From: Faecalicoccus acidiformans
GTDB lineage: Bacteria > Bacillota_I > Bacilli_A > Erysipelotrichales > Erysipelotrichaceae
Length of the DNA stretch: 64,000 nt
Assembly: GCF_014202635.1 (NCBI RefSeq)
Contig: NZ_JACHHD010000005.1
Span: forward strand, 1 to 64,000
Reading direction: 5' to 3'
The position numbers were made by a program, and so were the translations under genes. Shown here piece by piece: positions 15,697 to 24,961 of this stretch (positions within the stretch are counted from its first letter, which is position 1; each line of letters opens with the position of its first letter). The notes beneath the pieces are model-generated. The model searched no databases. It saw nothing but the letters and a program-made list of their open reading frames with translations, and was not told the DNA's origin.

Positions 15697-17025
15697 CTAC
15701 TTTCCTAGACAGAACTTAGAAAACAAAGTATCAAGAAGATCTTCTCGATGCACTTCGCCCAAGATCTCTTTGAGATCCTCATAAGCTTCCTGGATGTCGA
15801 TTTCTACTAAATCCGGTTCTGTGTGATTTTCCAAAGCAATTTGGGCTCTTTTCATAGCAGATTTCGCCTGTTGAAGCAAGCCGATTTGTCTTTCATTGGA
15901 TAAAATGGGCTCTTCTTTCAACAAGTCGTTTTGATAAAGCGATTCCAAGGCGTCGATCAGAGGCTGGATCTGATGATTTTTGGCAGAGATGCAGATTCCT
16001 TCTTGTGAGGTGTCGCTTAGATCTTGTTTGTTCCAGATGATCAAGCGCAGTTTATCTTTTGTCTGTTCTAACAGATCTTTGTCTTCTTTTGTCAGAGGAC
16101 GACTGCCATCCAAAACCAGCAGCACGAGTTTGGCTTGTTGGAGCTTTTCCTGACTTTTTTCGATACCGATCTGTTCGATTTTATCACTGGCATGGCGGAT
16201 ACCGGCAGTATCGATCAAATTAAGCTGTACCGATCCGATATGGATCTGCCCTTCGACGATATCTCGGGTTGTTCCCGCAATATCAGTGACGATTGCTTTG
16301 TCTTCCTCAAGCAAAGCATTAAGAAGGGAACTTTTACCAACGTTGGGACGCCCGATGATCACTGTATCGATCCCGTTTTTGATGAGCTGTCCGGTATTGG
16401 CTTTTTTTAAGATCGCATCGATCCGGTCAAGCCATTCTTTGACCTTTGGTAAGAGATCTTGTTGCGTAAGTTGTTCGATGTCTTCATATTCCGGATAGTC
16501 GATATTGACTTCGATCTGAGCGATGATGTCCAGAAGATCCTCAATCAAAGGCTGTAATAATTGATGAACGCTGCCGCGGATCCCTCTGATTGCCATTTTG
16601 GCTGCCGAATCGTTGGTCGCTTCGATCATGTCTTCGACGGCTTCCGCCTGTGAAAGATCGATCCTGCCATGATAAAAAGCCCGCTGGGTAAATTCGCCCG
16701 GTTTGGCGAGTTTCGCACCATGACTTAAGACAATAGACAAAATTTTACGAGTGATAAAAATGCCGCCATGACAGTTGATTTCTACGATATCTTCCCGGGT
16801 ATATGTCTTAGGGGCACGGAAGACAGAAACCAAAACTTCGTCTACCGGCTCTTTATGATCATCAAGGATGTGACCATAGTGGATCGTATGCGAAGGAACA
16901 TGAGACAAATCTTTGGTGAAGATCTGATTGACAATGGGTATGGCATCTTCTCCACTCAAACGGACAATCGAGATGGCTCCTTCTTTTAAGGCGGTCGATA
17001 TGGCACAGATCGTATGATCAAACAT
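15697..17025 (-). CDS. mnmE: tRNA uridine-5-carboxymethylaminomethyl modification GTPase MnmE
   Basis: About 442 residues from ATG 17025 (MFDHTICAISTALKEGAISI; GAAAGGATG upstream). The N-terminal folate-binding domain is followed by a helical domain, an inserted G domain with GRPNVGKSSLLNALL (P-loop), DIAGTTRD and DTAGIR, and the C-terminal CLGK box that carries the conserved catalytic Cys. With MnmG it installs the cmnm5 group at U34 of several tRNAs. It heads a leftward unit with DUF1622 and the metallophosphoesterase and is divergent from tsaC. Confidence 0.96.
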   Translation of the reverse strand: MFDHTICAISTALKEGAISIVRLSGEDAIPIVNQIFTKDLSHVPSHTIHYGHILDDHKEPVDEVLVSVFRAPKTYTREDIVEINCHGGIFITRKILSIVLSHGAKLAKPGEFTQRAFYHGRIDLSQAEAVEDMIEATNDSAAKMAIRGIRGSVHQLLQPLIEDLLDIIAQIEVNIDYPEYEDIEQLTQQDLLPKVKEWLDRIDAILKKANTGQLIKNGIDTVIIGRPNVGKSSLLNALLEEDKAIVTDIAGTTRDIVEGQIHIGSVQLNLIDTAGIRHASDKIEQIGIEKSQEKLQQAKLVLLVLDGSRPLTKEDKDLLEQTKDKLRLIIWNKQDLSDTSQEGICISAKNHQIQPLIDALESLYQNDLLKEEPILSNERQIGLLQQAKSAMKRAQIALENHTEPDLVEIDIQEAYEDLKEILGEVHREDLLDTLFSKFCLGK

Positions 17026-17042
17026 GAGAATCATCCTTTCAC

Positions 17043-17077
17043 TTGTATCTATTCTATCATAAACCTATAATAGGAAT
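17043..17077 (+). promoter_or_regulatory. tsaC promoter producing a probable leaderless mRNA
   Basis: TTGTAT (17043-17048), 17-bp spacer, TATAAT (17066-17071), then 6 nt to the ATG at 17078. The expected transcription start is the A of the ATG. Confidence 0.75.
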
Positions 17078-17677
17078 ATGCGTACTTATCAAAAAGAACA
17101 AATCAAAGAAGTAGTACAAGCCTTTCAAGATCATCAGATCTTGGCGGTCCCGACCGATACGGTGTATGGGGTTGGGGTATTGTATGGAGATCTAAAGGAT
17201 CTTGAACGTTTGAAACACGCCAAACATCGCCCGGAAACCAAACCCATTCCGATGATGGTGGCCAATGTGGACCAGATGAAACAAGTGGCCTATGTGGATT
17301 CACGAATCGAAAAGATCGCTGCCCGTTTTCTGCCGGGGGCTTTGACCCTGGTTTTACGTGTCAAGGAAACGGTGCCCAAAGCGTATACCAATGGCTTGGA
17401 TACGATTGCGATCCGTATCCCGGAAGAAGACTTCTTGCTGGAGGTGATCCAGGAATTGAATGCACCTTTGTTGGTGACAAGCGCCAACCAGTCAGGTGCC
17501 AAGACAGCTCTATGCAGTGAAGATGTTTTCGAACAGCTCCCTAATATCGACGGAATTGTATTAGGAAGGTGCAAAGCTTTGCAGGCCAGTACGATCGTAG
17601 ACTGTACCCGAGAAACATTAACGATTCTGCGGCCGGGTCCCATTACGCTGGAACAATTAAAAGAAGCAGCTGATTAA
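17078..17677 (+). CDS. tsaC: L-threonylcarbamoyladenylate synthase (TsaC/Sua5/YrdC family)
   Basis: 199 residues of the YrdC domain: VPTDTVYGVGV (about 26-36), KHRPETKPIPMMV, RFLPGALTLVLR, DTIAIRIPE and LLVTSANQSGAKT. It makes threonylcarbamoyl-AMP from Thr, bicarbonate and ATP for t6A37 in ANN-decoding tRNAs. At 199 residues it is the short TsaC-like form without the Sua5 C-terminal domain. No usable Shine-Dalgarno precedes the start; AGGA sits only 2 nt away. The lysine T-box promoter begins 11 nt after the stop. Confidence 0.93.
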   Translation: MRTYQKEQIKEVVQAFQDHQILAVPTDTVYGVGVLYGDLKDLERLKHAKHRPETKPIPMMVANVDQMKQVAYVDSRIEKIAARFLPGALTLVLRVKETVPKAYTNGLDTIAIRIPEEDFLLEVIQELNAPLLVTSANQSGAKTALCSEDVFEQLPNIDGIVLGRCKALQASTIVDCTRETLTILRPGPITLEQLKEAAD

Positions 17678-17687
17678 CAGTTTTTCG

Positions 17688-17716
17688 TTGACAAAGTTTT
17701 CGAGCTTTAGTACGAT
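17688..17716 (+). promoter_or_regulatory. Promoter of the lysS T-box leader
   Basis: Near-consensus TTGACA (17688-17693), 17-bp spacer, TACGAT (17711-17716). Expected start about 17723. Confidence 0.8.
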
Positions 17717-17722
17717 ACATCC

Positions 17723-17955
17723 CGTAAAGGCTATGAAGAGGACGAGTACTTTAGGAAAATGTTCAAGAGAGCTTTTGGATGGTGGAAAAAAGCACAGGAC
17801 CTGGAGGAATAAAACCTTGGAGCTGTATGTAGTTCCTGCATTAAAGGAAGCGCTGTTATTAGACAGCGACAGAGGTCTTTCAGAGTGATTTGAAAGATGA
17901 ATTAGGGTGGTAACACGAGCATTCGTCCCTTGGATGAGTGCTTTTTATTTTGAAA
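17723..17955 (+). ncRNA. Lysine T-box riboswitch
   Basis: Stem I opens with the k-turn/GA segment AAGAGGACGAGTA (about 17734-17746), then AGAGAG and GGATGGTG loop segments. The specifier region reads GGAAT-AAA-A with codon AAA (17811-17813) followed by the usual purine, i.e. lysine. A stem III-like hairpin CGCTGT...ACAGCG follows. The T-box bulge sequence AGGGTGGTAACACG precedes a terminator AGCATTCGTC / GATGAGTGCT with a T-rich tail. Uncharged tRNA-Lys should stabilise the antiterminator and allow lysS transcription. Confidence 0.92.
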
Positions 17956-17967
17956 AAGGAGAAAATC

Positions 17968-19923
17968 ATGGCACAACAAAAATTAACGGAACAAGAAAAA
18001 GTACGTCGTCAGAAAATGCAAGATCTGGCAGAAATGGGAATTGATCCCTTTGGACAAGCTTATCAGCGAACATCGACCTCAGGAAAGATCACGGCCCAAT
18101 ATGAAGACATGACCAAAGAACAGCTGCAGGAGCTGGATGTTCATGTAAAGATCGCCGGTCGTATCATGACCAAACGCCGTCAGGGAAAAGCCGGCTTTAT
18201 GCACATTCAAGATGTGGATGGACAGATCCAGATCTATGTTCGTAAAGATGAGGTGGGCGAAGAACAGTACGAAATCTTCAAGAAAAATGATATCGGCGAT
18301 ATTGTAGGAATCGAAGGAACGGTCATGAAGACCGATCACGGCCAGCTTTCAGTACGCGCCAAAGTCTATACGCATTTATCAAAAGCTTTGCGTCCTTTAC
18401 CGGAAAAGTATCATGGCCTGACTGATGTGGAAGAGCGTTTCCGTCGTCGTTATGTGGATCTGATCATGAATCCGGAAGCCAAACACATTGCCTTGACACG
18501 GCCAAGAATCATTCGCGCCGTGCAGGAATATTTGGATGGTCAAGGATTGGTGGAAGTGGAAACGCCGGTATTACAGCCTATCTTAGGAGGGGCTGCCGCT
18601 CGTCCGTTCATCACGCATCACAACACACTGAATATGCCTTTCTATTTGCGAATCGCTACAGAGCTTCCTTTGAAACGATTGATCGTTGGAGGCCTGGAAG
18701 GTGTGTATGAAATTGGACGCTTGTTTAGAAATGAAGGAATGGATGCGACCCACAATCCGGAATTTACGACCGTCGAAGCGTATGTTGCTTACAGTGATCT
18801 GCATGGCATGATGGATCTGATCGAAGGATTATTTGATTTTGTCGCCAACAAAGTTTTGGGAACGACCGAGATCACTTATCAGGGACAGGAAATTTCCTTA
18901 AAAGCTCCCTTCAAGCGCATCACAATGTGTGAAGCCGTCAAGGAAAAAACGGGCATCGACTTTAAACAAGAAATGAGTTATGAACAAGCCGTTGCCTTGG
19001 CCCAAGAACACGATATCGAAGTGGATAAGATCCATAACTCGGTGGGGCATATCATTCAGCTGTTCTTTGACAAATATGTTGAAGAAACGATTGTACAGCC
19101 TACTTTCGTTTATGAATATCCAATCGAGATCAGCCCGCTGGCCAAGAAATGTAAAGACGATCCGCGATTTACCGATCGTTACGAACTCTTTATCTGCGGT
19201 CATGAATATGCCAATGCTTTCTCGGAATTGAATGATCCCATCGATCAAAGAGAACGCTTTGAAAAACAGTTGGAACTTCGTGATCTAGGGGATGAAGAAG
19301 CCAACGAGATGGATGTTGACTATGTTGAAGCTTTGGAATACGGCATGCCTCCGACCGGTGGAGTCGGGTTGGGAATCGACCGCTTCGTGATGCTTCTGAC
19401 GGATCAAAGAACAATCCGTGAAGTCCTCTTGTTCCCGCATATGAAGCTGACCGGAGAATCCAAAGGAGCTAAAGTGGAAAAAGAAAAAGAATACACACCT
19501 TTGATCCCGGTAGAAGTTAGTGCTCTGACCAACAAGAAACCGACGATTGATTATTCCAAAGTAGAGATCGAACCATTGTTCAAAGACTTCGTGGACTTCG
19601 AGACCTTCTCAAAATCTGATTTTAGAGCCGTGAAAGTCAAAGATTGTACGGCCGTTCCAAAATCGAAGAAACTGCTACAGTTTGTATTGGATGATGGAAG
19701 TGGAGAAGACCGTATCATCTTAAGTGGCATCCACGATTACTATGAACCTGAAGAACTGATCGGCAAGACCTTGGTGGCCATCACGAATCTGCCTCCTCGT
19801 AAAATGATGGGGATCGATTCTTGCGGCATGATCATCTCGGCGGTACATAGTGAAGCCGGAGAAGAACGCTTGAACGTACTGGTTTTAGACAGTGCGATCC
19901 CAGCAGGTGCCAAATTATATTAA
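17968..19923 (+). CDS. lysS: Class II lysyl-tRNA synthetase fused to a C-terminal Trbp111-like tRNA-binding domain
   Basis: About 651 residues from ATG 17968 (AAGGAG upstream). The N-terminal OB anticodon-binding domain (about 50-140) precedes the class II catalytic core (about 160-495): motif 1 region [13 protein letters not shown], motif 2 with [14 protein letters not shown], motif 3 [12 protein letters not shown]. Ordinary LysS ends here (about 490-500 residues). This one continues through a linker into about 110 residues (from about 542) that match the EMAP-II/Trbp111 OB fold found at the end of Met[57 protein letters not shown]. The extension should add tRNA affinity by elbow binding. 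It is controlled by the lysine T-box upstream. Confidence 0.93.
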   Translation: MAQQKLTEQEKVRRQKMQDLAEMGIDPFGQAYQRTSTSGKITAQYEDMTKEQLQELDVHVKIAGRIMTKRRQGKAGFMHIQDVDGQIQIYVRKDEVGEEQYEIFKKNDIGDIVGIEGTVMKTDHGQLSVRAKVYTHLSKALRPLPEKYHGLTDVEERFRRRYVDLIMNPEAKHIALTRPRIIRAVQEYLDGQGLVEVETPVLQPILGGAAARPFITHHNTLNMPFYLRIATELPLKRLIVGGLEGVYEIGRLFRNEGMDATHNPEFTTVEAYVAYSDLHGMMDLIEGLFDFVANKVLGTTEITYQGQEISLKAPFKRITMCEAVKEKTGIDFKQEMSYEQAVALAQEHDIEVDKIHNSVGHIIQLFFDKYVEETIVQPTFVYEYPIEISPLAKKCKDDPRFTDRYELFICGHEYANAFSELNDPIDQRERFEKQLELRDLGDEEANEMDVDYVEALEYGMPPTGGVGLGIDRFVMLLTDQRTIREVLLFPHMKLTGESKGAKVEKEKEYTPLIPVEVSALTNKKPTIDYSKVEIEPLFKDFVDFETFSKSDFRAVKVKDCTAVPKSKKLLQFVLDDGSGEDRIILSGIHDYYEPEELIGKTLVAITNLPPRKMMGIDSCGMIISAVHSEAGEERLNVLVLDSAIPAGAKLY

Positions 19924-20048
19924 AACCAAGACAGCTTTCGAAAGAAGGCTGTTTTTCTTTGAGCATATGAATTGATATAGGGCAGAAGAGAGAATATACT
20001 GAAATTAAAGAAATCATTTCAGCGAAAAGCTGATAGAAAGAGGTCAAC

Positions 20049-20192
20049 ATGAAGTATATTTGTTCTGTTTGCGGCTATGTGTATGATGAAAGTCAAGAAG
20101 CTGTACCGTTCAATGAATTGCCAGACGATTGGAAATGCCCTTTATGCGGTGCACCTAAAAAGGTGTTCAAACCCGAAGAAGCGGCTCAGTAA
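20049..20192 (+). CDS. Compact rubredoxin
   Basis: 47 residues, MKYICSVCGYVYDESQEAVP onward, with both iron-binding knuckles CSVCGY and CPLCGAP. It is a one-electron carrier with an Fe(Cys)4 site, typical of anaerobes, often serving oxygen- and peroxide-reducing systems. It is shorter than the usual 52-54 residues because the loop between the knuckles (normally containing a GDP...GT stretch) is reduced. GAAAGAGG precedes the start. Single-gene unit with its own terminator. Confidence 0.9.
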   Translation: MKYICSVCGYVYDESQEAVPFNELPDDWKCPLCGAPKKVFKPEEAAQ

Positions 20193-20201
20193 ATTGTGCT
20201 T

Positions 20202-20237
20202 AAAAAAGACTCTAAGGGATGACTTAGGGTCTTTTTT
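20202..20237 (+). terminator. Terminator after rubredoxin
   Basis: GACTCTAAG / CTTAGGGTC stem flanked by A6 and followed by a T run; it may work in both directions for the convergent gene. Confidence 0.8.
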
Positions 20238-20256
20238 GTTGAAAAAAGAGCTGTCT

Positions 20257-21477
20257 CTAGAAGTTTGACAGCTCTAATAAGTATTGATAAACACAATCAC
20301 TGATCTCCTGGCAGAAGCTTTGATAAGAAGAGTCGGAGAAAGTCACGAGCAAATAATCGCCAAATGATGCGTAAACGATTCCGCCATCTAAATAATTAGC
20401 CAGCGCCCAGCCAGATTTGTGAGCACATTCGACATCCTCCGGCAAGGAAGAAACGATGCCGGTATCATCGGCGCATTGTTTTAAGAGGTCCATCATTTCT
20501 TCGCAAGCGTCGGAAGTCAAGATCTCTTCATTGTAGATCATCTCTAATAGATTGGCTACATCCGCAGGTGTGGTCGTATTTTCGTGAGCTCCTTCAAAAT
20601 ATCCTTCACCAGGAACGAGACCATGATAGATAGCGGTATCTTCCAAGCCTAAGGAAGCACAATACTGATTGACGACGGTCGTACCGACATGGGGGTCGCC
20701 ATTTCCCAGCATAGAAACCAGGACATTGTAAGAAGTATTGTCGCTATCGATGATCATATTTTCTAAATACGTTTCGCAATCACTCTTTTCCAAATTGCCT
20801 TCCTGAATCTGGGAATAAACGGTCGCCATCACAAAGATCTTGATGATCGAACAAGGGTACATGGAAACGTTTCCGGTTTGAATCGTTGTACCGCTGTTCA
20901 GATCTTTGAAATACACTTCAGCCAAACCGCTATAGTTTGATTGAATCGCCTCGATTTGTTTCTCCAGTTCTGTTGAACTGATTTGAATTTGTCCGTTTTC
21001 ATCGAATTGATAGAAAGTTCCTTCTATTTCCACTTCACCTTTGGCCATTGTTCCGTTTTCCAGGAAATAGGCCGTATAGGCCTGGTCCCCATCCTTGATC
21101 TCATAAAAAGTATTCTGAGCCATCGTTCCATCTTTTTGAAAGAAGTAGGTTTCGCCTTCGATCGTTTGTACGCCATAGGCTTGTTTTCCATCCTCCAAAA
21201 AGTAATAAGTTCCCTCTTCGGTTTCTAATAAGCCGGTATACATATAGCCGGAATCGGGGTCAAAGTAGTACCAGTCTCTATCAATTTCAGTCATGCCAGA
21301 AGCTTGAGAACCGTCTTCATGAATATAGATCTTGTGATGATCAAACAAAGAAGCATTATGAAATCCGGAACGATTGATCAATAACAGGGAACACAACATG
21401 AAGAACAAACAAACGATCAAAATCAGAAAGATGCGATATTGTCGAAGAAATGCGTTGATTTGTTGACGTGAGGGCAT
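20257..21477 (-). CDS. Membrane-anchored beta-lactamase-like serine hydrolase with cell-wall-binding repeats
   Basis: 406 residues. An N-terminal signal anchor (about 15-35) is followed by about five aromatic/Gly repeats of the CW_binding type (about 55-170; e.g. RDWYYFDPDSGYMYTGL, GETYFFQKDGTMAQ). A class A beta-lactamase/DD-peptidase-like domain (about 175-406) carries CSIIK (Ser-x-x-Lys), DSDNTSYN (the SDN motif) and HKSGW (the KTG-equivalent). I do not see a clear omega-loop ExxxN, so it may not hydrolyse beta-lactams; a wall-bound peptidase or esterase role is equally possible. It is convergent with rubredoxin and divergent from rho. The start is supported by AAGGGGATG upstream. Confidence 0.8.
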   Translation of the reverse strand: MPSRQQINAFLRQYRIFLILIVCLFFMLCSLLLINRSGFHNASLFDHHKIYIHEDGSQASGMTEIDRDWYYFDPDSGYMYTGLLETEEGTYYFLEDGKQAYGVQTIEGETYFFQKDGTMAQNTFYEIKDGDQAYTAYFLENGTMAKGEVEIEGTFYQFDENGQIQISSTELEKQIEAIQSNYSGLAEVYFKDLNSGTTIQTGNVSMYPCSIIKIFVMATVYSQIQEGNLEKSDCETYLENMIIDSDNTSYNVLVSMLGNGDPHVGTTVVNQYCASLGLEDTAIYHGLVPGEGYFEGAHENTTTPADVANLLEMIYNEEILTSDACEEMMDLLKQCADDTGIVSSLPEDVECAHKSGWALANYLDGGIVYASFGDYLLVTFSDSSYQSFCQEISDCVYQYLLELSNF

Positions 21478-21548
21478 AGACGTTCATCCCCTTTTTAGTT
21501 ATTATAAAACAAGAAATAAATTTTTTGTCAGAGAAAGAAGGATCTGAA

Positions 21549-22685
21549 TTGGAAAACACAAAAGGAATCTTAGAAGTATTGCCGGATGGATTTGGCTTTT
21601 TAAGAGGAGAGAATTACCTTTCAACCGAAAATGATGTATATGTATCTCCTTCTCAAATCAAATCCTTGCGTCTTCGGACCGGAGATGTGATCGAAGGAGA
21701 ACCGCGCGAGAAAAAAGAGAATGAGAGATACCGTTCTTTGATGCGGGTTGACACCATCAATGGCCATACGGTCGATGAGGCATTCCGCCGAAAGAAATTC
21801 GATCATTTAACCCCTGTTTTTCCTAATAAAAAATTGAACATGGAGACTCCGGATGGAAATCTGGCGATGCGGATCATTGATTTATTGGCACCGATTGGAA
21901 AGGGGCAGCGTGGATTGATTGTTTCTCCGCCCAAGGCAGGGAAGACGACTTTACTGAAAAATGTCGCAAATTCCATCATCAAACGTACCCGAACCGTTAA
22001 GATGATCATCTTGTTGATTGATGAAAGACCGGAAGAAGTCACAGATTTTCGTGATTTTATCCGCGAACATAAGGCCCAGGATCGTGTCGATGTGATCTAT
22101 TCTACGTTTGATGAATTACCTGAACATCATACGCGGGTAGCGGAAATGGTCTTAGAAAGGGCCAAGCGATTGGTCGAACATGGGGAAGATGTTGTCGTCC
22201 TTCTGGACAGTATTACCCGTTTGGCTCGGGCCTACAATTTAACGAGCCAGACTAGCGGCCGTACGCTTTCAGGGGGATTGGACCCTGCGTCTTTACACTT
22301 TCCGAAAAAGTTTTTTGGGGCTGCCCGGAACACTCGCGAAAAAGAAGGCGGATCTTTGACGATTCTGGCAACAGCTCTGGTTGACACCGGCAGTAAAATG
22401 GATGATGTGATCTATGAAGAGTTCAAGGGAACCGGAAATATGGAACTCGTCTTGAATCGCTCTATTTCAGAACGCAGGATCTTTCCGGCCATTGATATCT
22501 TGAAATCAGGGACGCGCCGGGAAGATTTGTTGTTGACAAAGTCTGAACAAGAAGCCGTATCGCGCATTCGTAAATCAATCAGCCGTTTAGGCAGTGAAGA
22601 TGCGACCGAAAGCATTCTTGGCCTATTTTCAACTTATAAGACCAATGAGGTCCTGGTTCAACAAATTTTGGCCTCTCACAAATAA
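21549..22685 (+). CDS. rho: Transcription termination factor Rho
   Basis: About 378 residues from TTG 21549 (AGAAGGAT 7 nt upstream; a TTG 24 nt earlier is also possible). The RNA-binding CSD domain contains [13 protein letters not shown]. The ATPase core has [20 protein letters not shown] (Walker A), [16 protein letters not shown] (Walker B), the Q-loop/R-loop [12 protein letters not shown] and the arginine region [14 protein letters not shown]. It lacks the long insertions of some actinobacterial Rho proteins. It loads on untranslated RNA and terminates transcription. Followed by a bidirectional terminator. Confidence 0.96.
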   Translation: MENTKGILEVLPDGFGFLRGENYLSTENDVYVSPSQIKSLRLRTGDVIEGEPREKKENERYRSLMRVDTINGHTVDEAFRRKKFDHLTPVFPNKKLNMETPDGNLAMRIIDLLAPIGKGQRGLIVSPPKAGKTTLLKNVANSIIKRTRTVKMIILLIDERPEEVTDFRDFIREHKAQDRVDVIYSTFDELPEHHTRVAEMVLERAKRLVEHGEDVVVLLDSITRLARAYNLTSQTSGRTLSGGLDPASLHFPKKFFGAARNTREKEGGSLTILATALVDTGSKMDDVIYEEFKGTGNMELVLNRSISERRIFPAIDILKSGTRREDLLLTKSEQEAVSRIRKSISRLGSEDATESILGLFSTYKTNEVLVQQILASHK

Positions 22686-22712
22686 AAAGGCAACCGATGA
22701 GTTGCCTTTTTA
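22686..22712. terminator. Bidirectional terminator between rho and the DUF349 gene
   Basis: AAAGGCAAC / GTTGCCTTT stem, A-rich on the left and T-rich on the right, between convergent genes. Confidence 0.85.
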
Positions 22713-22718
22713 AATGCT

Positions 22719-23870
22719 CTATTTGTTGATTTTTTCATCGATATCTTCGATCTGTGTCTCTAATTCTTGAATGAACTCCTCTTTTTGAGCGATTTGTTTC
22801 TCGATATCTTTCATCTCTTGTTCGGAGACAAGACCATACATAGATTCCTGAAGCCGGCTGATCTGCTTTTTCTGGTTGTTGATCAGGTCGGCCTTGCGCT
22901 GACGAGCTTCTTTCATACGATCTTGGCGCTGTTGGATGCGCTGTGCATTGGCTTTGCCCAAACCGTCAAAGTAAATATCGTTGATCTCGCGGAATTCGGC
23001 CCAGATCTTGTCGTCTTTGTTCTTTCCGCAAGAACCGATGTTTTTCCATTTCACGGCCAATTCTTTCATGGTTGCCGTGTTTTCACGACAATAATCTTCG
23101 CTGTCTTTGATGGCGCGAGCTTGCTCGATCAGGGCTTGTTTTTCTTTTAAGTTGGCATTCTGCTGCTCGTGAAGAGAATCATAAAATTCATTGCGGCGAG
23201 AATAGAATTTTTGACGGGAAGCGTTGAATTCTTCCCATAGAGAATCATTTTCTTCTTTTCCCGCAAAACCAGCTTCACGCCATTCTGTCATCAGAGTGCG
23301 GAATTTTTCGGAAGTCTTTTTCCATTCTGAAGATTCTTCCAATGCTCTTGCCTTTTGAATCAATTCTTTTTTGATTTCTTTGGCTCTTTCAAAGTTTTCA
23401 TGCATTGCTTCCCACGCTTCTTGTTTGCGGTCGTAGAAAGCTTGGCGAGCAGCTTGGAATTCTTCCCATAACGCATCATCTCGTTCTTTTCCGGCGCTGG
23501 CAATCTTTTTCCATTCTTCTAAAAGGTCTTGCTGCTCTTTGGTTGCTTGTTTCAAGTCCTCAGATTTCACCAAGGCTTTAGCTTTTTCGATCAATTCGCG
23601 CTTCGCTGCTTCACTCTCTTTTTCAGCTTCTCTATACTTTGCATAGAATACATCTAAAGCAGCCTCAAAACGATTTTTGAGGTCTTCCTCGTATTCGCTT
23701 TCCCAGTAATGGATCTGGCGCCATTTTTTACGCAATTGGTTGATATGACGATTTGCTTCCTGTGGACTGTCGAATTCCTGGCTCGATTCCGCTTCGGCTA
23801 CAAGGGCTTCTTTCTTTTTGATGTCCTCATCCATATCATCGTACTTTTCTTCGAAGTAATTTTCGTTCAT
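22719..23870 (-). CDS. DUF349-repeat coiled-coil protein
   Basis: About 383 residues from ATG 23870 (MNENYFEEKYDDMDEDI). Almost entirely charged helix, with at least three DUF349 repeats of about 70 residues: each has a W...I/AS.GKE.DD.LWEEF.A.R..FY.R segment (at about 110, 185 and 255, plus NIGSCGKNKDDKIWAEF at about 290). The C-terminus is a coiled coil. Family members are cytosolic and of unclear function; E. coli DUF349 proteins have been linked to growth and RNA phenotypes. Highly soluble and lacking Cys clusters or an enzyme motif. Single-gene unit. Confidence 0.8.
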   Translation of the reverse strand: MNENYFEEKYDDMDEDIKKKEALVAEAESSQEFDSPQEANRHINQLRKKWRQIHYWESEYEEDLKNRFEAALDVFYAKYREAEKESEAAKRELIEKAKALVKSEDLKQATKEQQDLLEEWKKIASAGKERDDALWEEFQAARQAFYDRKQEAWEAMHENFERAKEIKKELIQKARALEESSEWKKTSEKFRTLMTEWREAGFAGKEENDSLWEEFNASRQKFYSRRNEFYDSLHEQQNANLKEKQALIEQARAIKDSEDYCRENTATMKELAVKWKNIGSCGKNKDDKIWAEFREINDIYFDGLGKANAQRIQQRQDRMKEARQRKADLINNQKKQISRLQESMYGLVSEQEMKDIEKQIAQKEEFIQELETQIEDIDEKINK

Positions 23871-24046
23871 ACTAGCACCCCCTGCTTTTTGATACATATA
23901 TGAAGTATAACACAAAAAATCTCATCATCTATAGAAAACGTGTATTTTTTTATGTGTTTTTGTGGGAAGAATTTACCTATATTTTTGCCGAAATATGGTA
24001 TTTTTTTGGGAAGGGTGATTCAATAGAATCATAAGGGTGATACGTT

Positions 24047-24961
24047 ATGGAAGAAATGGAATTCAAGCTTTTGATCAATGGGCAAAGCTTAGATATTTAT
24101 CAAATCAACCCGTCCCATGATCCCAAAGGAATCGTTGTGATCGTTCATGGAATGGCGGAACATAAAGAGCGATATGCCAATATGATGCATGCCTTGGCAG
24201 ATGATGGATGGATTGCTCTGATCTATGATCAAAGAGGGCACGGAAGAAGCGTGAAACGCTTTGAAGATCTGGGATATATGGATGATCATCATGCGCAAAA
24301 GTTAGTACAGGACCTGTCAGAGATCGTTGCCTATGCCAAAGAACAAGCTCCCAATAAACCGGTTGTCTTGTTCGGACATTCGATGGGGACTTTGGTTGCC
24401 CGTCTCTATTTGAAAAAATATGATGATACAATTGACCGGCTAGTATTGAGCGGAGCTGTTGCCGCTAATCTTTTGGCCTTGATGGGCAGCTTATTGGCAA
24501 GCCTTTTAGAAAAAATCTATGGATCTAGATACCGCAGTGCTCTGATTCAAAAAATGGCTTTAGGAGCATACGATTCAAAGTGCCCGGGGCATGGTAAAAA
24601 TCATTGGCTTTCTGTGAATGCAGAAAATGTAGAGGCCTATAATAAAGAACCGTTAGACGGATTTACGTTTACCCTGAATGGCTTTTTGAATCTGTTCTGG
24701 ATGATTCAACATACCTATGATCGAAAGGGCTGGCAAGTCCATAACCCGGATTTAAAGATTTATTTTTTAGCAGGAGAAGAAGATCCTGTCATCGGCTCAA
24801 TCAAAAAATGGCAAAAGGCCCAAAAAGCCCTTTGCCAAAGGGGGTATCGATTTGTTTCAGGAAAATTGTATCCCCATATGCGCCATGAGATTTTTCAGGA
24901 AAAAGAGGCGCAAAAAGTCATTGAAGATCTTTTGACATTTATCAATGATCAAAACGAGTAG
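24047..24961 (+). CDS. Alpha/beta hydrolase, monoacylglycerol-lipase/S33-like
   Basis: 304 residues. VIVHGMAEHKERY (oxyanion region), YDQRGHGRS, the nucleophile elbow VLFGHSMGTLVAR (Ser about 110), the acid in LAGEEDPVI and the final His in YPHMRHEIF complete a catalytic triad of the Hydrolase_4 family. Such enzymes cleave monoacylglycerols or lysophospholipids; the exact substrate cannot be read from sequence. No signal peptide, so cytosolic. The last 20 nt overlap the convergent deoD gene. Confidence 0.85.
   Translation: MEEMEFKLLINGQSLDIYQINPSHDPKGIVVIVHGMAEHKERYANMMHALADDGWIALIYDQRGHGRSVKRFEDLGYMDDHHAQKLVQDLSEIVAYAKEQAPNKPVVLFGHSMGTLVARLYLKKYDDTIDRLVLSGAVAANLLALMGSLLASLLEKIYGSRYRSALIQKMALGAYDSKCPGHGKNHWLSVNAENVEAYNKEPLDGFTFTLNGFLNLFWMIQHTYDRKGWQVHNPDLKIYFLAGEEDPVIGSIKKWQKAQKALCQRGYRFVSGKLYPHMRHEIFQEKEAQKVIEDLLTFINDQNE

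Noticed and set aside
17688-17888. 66-codon frame upstream of lysS
   Set aside because: It coincides with the T-box promoter and leader, whose conserved RNA motifs explain the sequence.
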